64,000 bases of DNA. Origin: Lepidodermella squamata (taxonomy: Eukaryota > Gastrotricha). Of the stretch, positions 58,900-64,000 are shown piece after piece. Position 1 is the first letter of the stretch. Each line of letters opens with the position of its first letter. The position numbers and the translations under genes were made by a program. Location of the stretch: the NCBI GenBank assembly GCA_047495785.1, contig JBLDXI010000060.1:1-64000 (forward strand), written 5' to 3'. The notes beneath the pieces were generated by a model. It was not told the DNA's origin and ran no database searches. It worked only from the letters and a program-made list of their open reading frames with translations.

Positions 58900-59060
58900 G
58901 AAGCGAGCCATGATCCAAAATCCTTGCCCCGCCGTAAGAGCGAGCGGAGCGAGCATTACGGGGCAAGGATTTTGGGACGAGCGTAGCGAGGCACCGAGCG
59001 AGACGAGAAAGCAGCGATTAATTTTTGTCGCAGTCGAGCGAAGCGAGAAAAGTAACCAAC
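58900..59060. repeat. Hairpin with GAGCGNAGCGAG words
   Basis: CCAAAATCCTTGCCCCG (about 58915) pairs with CGGGGCAAGGATTTTGG (about 58958) around a short loop. GAGCGAAGCGAG-type words occur before, inside and after the hairpin. Confidence 0.6.
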
Positions 59061-59324
59061 AACTAGTTTCTTCCTTCCGCTAGATAAAGGCGACCAGCGA
59101 CTGTTTTACGCTTCTCAACGACGATCTCACTGGTGGGTATAACACTGTCAGGTAAAAAGAGCCCGAAACAAAACGAAATCGGTCACTTCCAAGCTTGAAA
59201 CGAGTCGAAGCAGGAGTGAAACGAGGCGCAGCCAAGTGTAACGAATGCGGAGACGAGTTTCAACATTTTCGAATTTTTCGAAGGCCCACTTTTTCCAAGA
59301 TAATACATGTACGAGATACACGTG

Positions 59325-60002
59325 AAAATACTTCACGCCTCTTTCTTTCGCCTTCGCCCTCTTCAAAACCGGAACCGGAATTATTATTAAAATTCAATTA
59401 TAAAAGTCTTTTTCATTCCTAACTTTCTTTTTAATCATCAAAATCCGAATCATAGCTAACGGAATTGTTCTTCTTCAGACCTGAAGTGTCAAAAATTGCG
59501 CGATGATCAGACTGCTTGCCACTCCAAACGGTTGATACGGGGGGCTTAATACTACTTGTTTTAGGTAATTTTAGGTAATTTTGGGTAGTAATTTTAGGAA
59601 TTATTTCACTTTACAGCATTTCCAGAAGATCGGCCATCAAAGCATCCAAAAGTGTAGGATAGAGGAATGGGCGAATTTCTCAAGCTGGGTGGAGCTCCAG
59701 AGGGAACCTTCTTGAACGCGGCGGGTGAAAGGGAATATATCTTCCAAGGCCATTTGGCTTCATAGCCGTCTCGCATCTCGCGCACAGACTGTCTTCAGCT
59801 CATTCTCGTAGCGAAACCATACATCTTCTGACCAAGGTAGATAGTCACCTTTGATGCTTGGTTTCGCTCCGAGATCGAAGAAGTAACATTGACGTCGTTT
59901 TTGCTGTAGCTCTATATTATATGGTCATTTGACTGTACTGAGGGTACGGCTCGTCGGGCTGAACAACTAGTACAGTTATTTGGACTGTATCTCACGCTAC
60001 AG
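59325..60002 (-). repeat. Right arm of the 680-bp foldback repeat
   Basis: Inverted partner of 56278-56957. Its outer (right) end merges into the palindrome array at 59960-60192. Confidence 0.85.
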
Positions 60003-60192
60003 TCAATAGTAGCTGTAATTACTAGTACAGCTAAACGAACTGTACTTGCAGTACAGCCTAATTGAGCTGTAATCGCAGTACAGTAAGATGAACTGTACTC
60101 GCTGTACAGCTCGAGTGGACTGTACCGTTCGTACAGCATTGGAGACTGTAACTAGGATTACAGCCTAAAAATACTGTACTTGGGAGTACAGG
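59930..60192. repeat. Array of CTGTA-N7/8-TACAG palindromes
   Basis: At least eight successive short palindromes, each CTGTA, seven or eight variable bases, TACAG, are separated by 8-9 bases, giving a period of 26-27 bp. The half-site words are fixed, while loops and spacers vary. Function unknown. It probably marks a terminus of the mobile element. Confidence 0.8.
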
Positions 60193-60535
60193 AGTTTTTT
60201 TGCCTAAAGTGCGGGTTCTTCCGCGACGTGAACGCACTGCTTAGCATATGCACACATGAAATATGACTAAAATTCTAGAGTTTTTAATTCAATTATTCAT
60301 CCCCTAATAGCATACCGCTGAATTCGGGAGATGCTCAATTAGTATGGTATGAATTCATAACTCTGAAAAACAGCACTTTGCAACCCCTGATTTCAGGGCC
60401 TACCCCTAAATTCGGATGGAGCATCCCCTGATTTCGGACCATATTTTTTTCTAGTGCTAGAGATGGCGATGGCCAATCGCGTTAGTATTAGTGGTTTTAC
60501 ACCCTCGAATGCGTTATGCTAACCGAGAAAAGACA

Positions 60536-60699
60536 TCGGATTTGTTCCAGTAATAGCCCAGGGCTGAGGGGTTAACTCAGTTCAAAAACGTCAAAAATTA
60601 ACCATTCGCAAAAACTTGATTCTTTGAATTCTTCAAAATTTCAAGGTTGAAATTTTAGAAGCCCGGGCTGCTCTCTACTGTAAAATAAAACAAATGCGG
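60536..60699. mobile_element. TA-MITE, divergent inverted copy 3
   Basis: Shares with the other two copies the block around AGCCCAGGGCTGAGGGGTTAA (inverted) and the end ACAAATGCGG followed by TA, but is strongly diverged. Confidence 0.55.
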
Positions 60700-60889
60700 T
60701 ACGCACTTTGTGTTTGCCGCTTGCCGCTTTCAACATGTAAAACTTGGATAGAGCTCGGAATAATTTCATAGACCTTGGATCGGGAATTAACCTATATAGA
60801 AAGGGTTTGCATGTTTTAATGCTGCGTATATCAATGATTGGATTAAAGAAGACTGGGTAGTATTTTTAGCGTTGAAACTAGCAAAGACG

Positions 60890-60906
60890 GGCGTCCTGCG
60901 GACGCC
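60890..60906 (-). terminator. Helitron 3' hairpin
   Basis: 7-bp perfect stem with a 3-nt loop, 8 nt from the terminal CTAG. In Helitrons this acts as the signal that ends rolling-circle replication. Confidence 0.7.
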
Positions 60907-61300
60907 TCGTATAAAATAGTGTTTTGGATCTCAAATAAAAAGCCGAAACGAACTGTAAACCGAAGCTTTTTATTTCTGGAAGATCAAGAGCGTAAAAATG
61001 ATTAGTTTGTATATCACGGTGTCTTGAATAGGCAGAAAGAAATAATAACAACAAAATATATTAATTTAAAGGTGACACTTCCGGTAATCTGTCTTAATTT
61101 GCCATTTAATAATTCTCACCCGCAAGCCATTTTGTATGTCTAAAATTTGAATTAAGCCGAAGTAAGAATTGAATCCAAGCATATCTGAGAGTTATTAACC
61201 TCACAAGTTGAAAGATTTCCGGAAGTGTACATAGCGCAGCCATCGTAATAATTGAAACTGCGATAAATAATTTAATTTCGGAGAATCATCTTCTTGGAAA

Positions 61301-61497
61301 TACAAAAGTATCACCGATATGTAATAATAATTTCATGAACTGGCACAATATAGAAATAAAATCTCTGATAAAAAATCTCGATAATACAAAAGTATCACTG
61401 ATATATGTAATAATAATTTCATGAACTGGCACAATATAGAAATAAAATATCTGATAAAAAATCTCGAATATACAAAAGTATCACTGATATGTTAATA
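61301..61497. repeat. 84/87-bp tandem repeat, 2.3 copies
   Basis: Units start at 61301, 61385 and 61472 with TACAAAAGTATCAC. They lie in the Helitron between the helicase stop codon and the 3' end. Confidence 0.8.
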
Positions 61498-61518
61498 AAT
61501 ATGATGTAGAGTAAAGGA

Positions 61519-63684
61519 TCACAGAAACACCTCTCGGTAAACGATGTTTTTCGTATAATATATATTTCTTTCATCGCAATGGCGAACATAACAATATAAA
61601 TTACGGGGATCGGTAACGCGTGAAAGGGCGACATAAAGTTGGCCGTGAGAAAACGCCTCTCGTTGTTTGAGGGACAGACCGACGAACTGGAACGTTTGAC
61701 CCTGGCTCTTGTTGATCGAGCAGCTAAAGGCTAAGCGAACAGGGAACTGTCTTCGACGAATCACAACGGGGGTACCATCCTGGTCAGCAAGAAGAGGAAT
61801 TCGAGGAATCTGAGCAATAGTCCCTGCAAAACTGCCGGTTAGAATCTTGGCTTCAATAACATTGTGCCTTAAACGTTGCACTGATAACCTCGTGCCGTTG
61901 CAAAGTCCTGAAGCGGGGTCAAGATTGCGTAACAGTATGATAGGCGCACCCACTTTAAGCACCAACTTGTGAGGTGGAAGACTCGGCGGGGTGAAAGTGT
62001 TGAGTAGTTCCGTTGGATAGTACTGACGAAGATTCGGATTATCGACAGAATCGGCGCTCAGGTAAACCAATTCCTTTTGAGGTAGATCTTTCAAGATTCG
62101 CTCGTTCAACAAATCGACCTCGTCGTTGCGAGTAGCCAAAAGACAACGTTCGGCCAAGTACTGAGGCTCATTGTAGCGGGTCGGCAAATCACCGTAAATG
62201 GCGGAAATAAGATCGTTCAAATTGTTCACGTTTCTTATCGGCTCCGGTAGGGTTATCAAGTCAGGCTCCAATCCGACAGGTCCTTCAGCTAAGCCATCGC
62301 CGACTCGCAAAAGCCATTCGGGGAAACCGGCGACAGCAGGATCATCAATAACTCGCATGTTCTTCGACAAAGTTAATTTCCGAACCTGAGGCCAGAAATG
62401 AGATCGAGAAAGCGATTGTTCAACGATACGATGGCGACCACCCTTTGGAACAACAGGTAGACACTGTCGAAAATCACCACCGATAACAACTGTTAGCCCG
62501 CCAAACAGTGACTGATTTTGTCTGATATCCTTCAAAGTTCGATTGACGGCCTCGAAGATGTAGCGACTCATCATAGGCCCTTCATCCCAGATTAGAAGTT
62601 TTGCTCGACGAATCAATTCAGCCAGAGCCGACTGCGCTGATATGGAGCATGTAGACGACTCGTGAATGTTGATGGGAATTTTAAAACGGAAATGAGCTGT
62701 TCTGCCACCGGTCAACAACAGGGCTGCTATCCCAGAAGAGGCGCAGGCAAGGGCGATTTCACCTCGAGAGCGAACCGAGGCAAGCAGTAAATTGAATAGA
62801 TAGGTTTTACCGCAACCACCATGAGCTTGCAGCATGAAAACATTAGGCTCGTTATGGAATACAGCGTTCTCGATTTCGTCCTTAGCCGTCCGTTGTTCGT
62901 CATTAAGCAGAGGCGTTTTCTCGAGGACAAACGCTTTTAATTGCTCGCGATCATATTCGGTCTCCTCTCGTATCAATTCGAACATTTGCGCCTCGGCGGC
63001 AGCTAGAGGCATCTGAGGGAAATCTGAGAGCGACTTGCTGTGGTAATTAAGGCTTAACTCGATTTGAGCCAGGGCTCGATTGCGAATTCGATCGGTGATG
63101 TGATTAATGCCGTCGTTATGCATGAAATCTTCGCAAAAATGTGTCTCGAATTGCTGCCAAAGTAAATGCGGGTTGGGAGGATTCGAATAGATAAGATGCA
63201 TTGCAAACAATTTTCGCAGTTGTCCTGGCATCTGAAATTGCACGGCCTCGAGTAAACTGTGTTCAACTTCATCATCATTTTCCACGAGATTTCGAGCTCG
63301 GCATGCGTCGATGAAAGTAGGGTGAACAGTTCCAGCAACAGTTCTCAAAGCCTCGAAAGAAGTGGGACCTTTAACCACGTGCAGCAGTAGTCGCAGGTAG
63401 TAAATTTCTTGATGGGGCGAGCAGGTATAAACACGACCGACGTTGCCATGACCCTTTTCCCTGGGTTTCCATTGCCTAATCTTGGGATGCCACGTGAATT
63501 CGCGACAAATTTCGGGGTAGGTAAATCGTCTGGCTCGCGGATCATTTCGGCAGATTTCGAAGAATGCGGTCAATTTAGTTCGACCTAACAAAGTGAGATC
63601 AGGATTAGCTTTTTTCGGGTCGAATGTAACACGCTGTTGATCAGGGAGATGTAAGTCGAGGCGGCAAATAGCGGGAAACTCGCA
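61519..63684 (-). pseudogene. Helitron PIF1-like helicase (5' truncated)
   Basis: An open frame of about 720 codons runs from the junction at 63684 to a stop at 61519. It continues upstream of the first start codon as typical Helitron sequence (CRLDLHLPDQQRVTF), so the 5' end is lost and an in-frame TAA lies just beyond the junction. SF1B helicase motifs: Walker A GGCGKTYL (motif I), LLIWDEGPMM (motif II), GGDFRQCLPVV, and the C-terminal INKSQGQTF and YVALSRVTD motifs. It unwinds DNA during rolling-circle transposition. The HUH Rep domain that should precede it is missing, so this copy is non-autonomous. The retained frame is intact, implying recent activity. Confidence 0.85.
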
Positions 63685-64000
63685 TATTTAGTTTTGATAT
63701 CTGCTAATATCTCGAGCACGAAAGCGTAAAGCCGCAGTTTCTGCAGATTGGGTCATTCAGGGAAAAGAAGCAAGGCATGACAGACTTGCTTTTGAACGAC
63801 TCGAGTTGGTGTACCGAAGAAACGATACATGTATGCTTTTGTTGGCAAATTACTCTTCATTATTATAATAGGATTTTAGGAGAGATTGAGTTTGGAGAAG
63901 AGCGAGCTTTGCTAGAGCTAAAGCTGGACAGCGGCTGGTCCAATGAAATGCTTTGAAAATTTGCATACGATGGAATTTCGCGCTTCGACCAGAGAAACTG
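63685..64000 (+). repeat. 316-bp direct repeat, copy 2 (runs off the window)
   Basis: Copy of 58366-58681 with no mismatch seen. It truncates the Helitron helicase frame at its left edge and continues past the window end. Confidence 0.9.

Larger units (their letters stand above)
60878..63684 (-). mobile_element. Helitron, 5' truncated, with intact 3' terminus
   Basis: On the minus strand the element ends in CTAG (60881-60878) followed by T. Eight bases upstream lies a perfect 7-bp stem hairpin, GGCGTCC-GCA-GGACGCC (60906-60890). CTRR plus a nearby hairpin and a 3' T is the Helitron signature. The 5' part, including the Rep nickase domain, is absent: the coding frame is cut at 63684 where the 316-bp repeat begins. 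Confidence 0.75.

Noticed and set aside
59930-60192. CRISPR-like array
   Set aside because: Regular spacing exists, but the conserved parts are 5-nt palindrome arms only, spacers are 8-9 nt, and the genome is eukaryotic.

Overview
The window is animal nuclear DNA. It carries spliced genes with very short introns (about 45-60 nt, often ending in TTTCAG), receptor-type extracellular modules (sushi, laminin-G, EGF, C-type lectin, SEA), Cys-loop channel subunits, a receptor tyrosine kinase, a small CBP/p300-like gene and a heavy load of transposons. Intron style and the CBP mini-paralog fit a nematode or another compact-genome invertebrate best. The species cannot be fixed from the sequence alone.

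Layout. 0-5 kb: the tail of an unknown gene, then three FtsJ/RrmJ-like methyltransferase copies of the type found in large DNA viruses (broken, remnant, intact but missing a catalytic lysine). 5-20.7 kb: sushi/LamG family genes A and B, an inverted duplication carrying dead Cys-loop receptor copies, a TA-MITE, a tRNA-derived SINE, an EGF/C-type-lectin gene, and an intact Cys-loop receptor gene directly behind gene B. 22-23.7 kb: a KIX+HAT mini-CBP gene. 27-29.4 kb: a deleted MULE transposon. 29.9-34.2 kb: a second Cys-loop receptor gene next to family gene C. 34.8-39.4 kb: a receptor tyrosine kinase with LamG-like and inactive trypsin-like ectodomains. 39.8-40.7 kb: a non-autonomous TIR element. 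40.7-42.3 kb: a predicted sushi+ankyrin fusion gene. 42.8-50 kb: family genes D and E and a small secreted protein between them. 50-64 kb: transposon-rich DNA, with a MULE whose leader contains a 2A-like motif, a 5'-truncated non-LTR retrotransposon, a large foldback element with arrays of short palindromes, and a 5'-truncated Helitron with a recognisable 3' end.

How the genes relate. At least five sushi-LamG paralogs share exon structure. Genes A to E have the same module order, and B to E end in a SEA domain and a hydrophobic tail. They lie beside a pair of Cys-loop receptor genes, so this is a tandemly amplified cluster of surface proteins and channel subunits. The tyrosine kinase and the EGF/lectin gene also encode extracellular recognition modules. 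Any joint sensory or synaptic role is inference.

Gene models below were spliced by eye with GT..AG and reading-phase agreement. Homology calls rest on motif recognition, with no database search.
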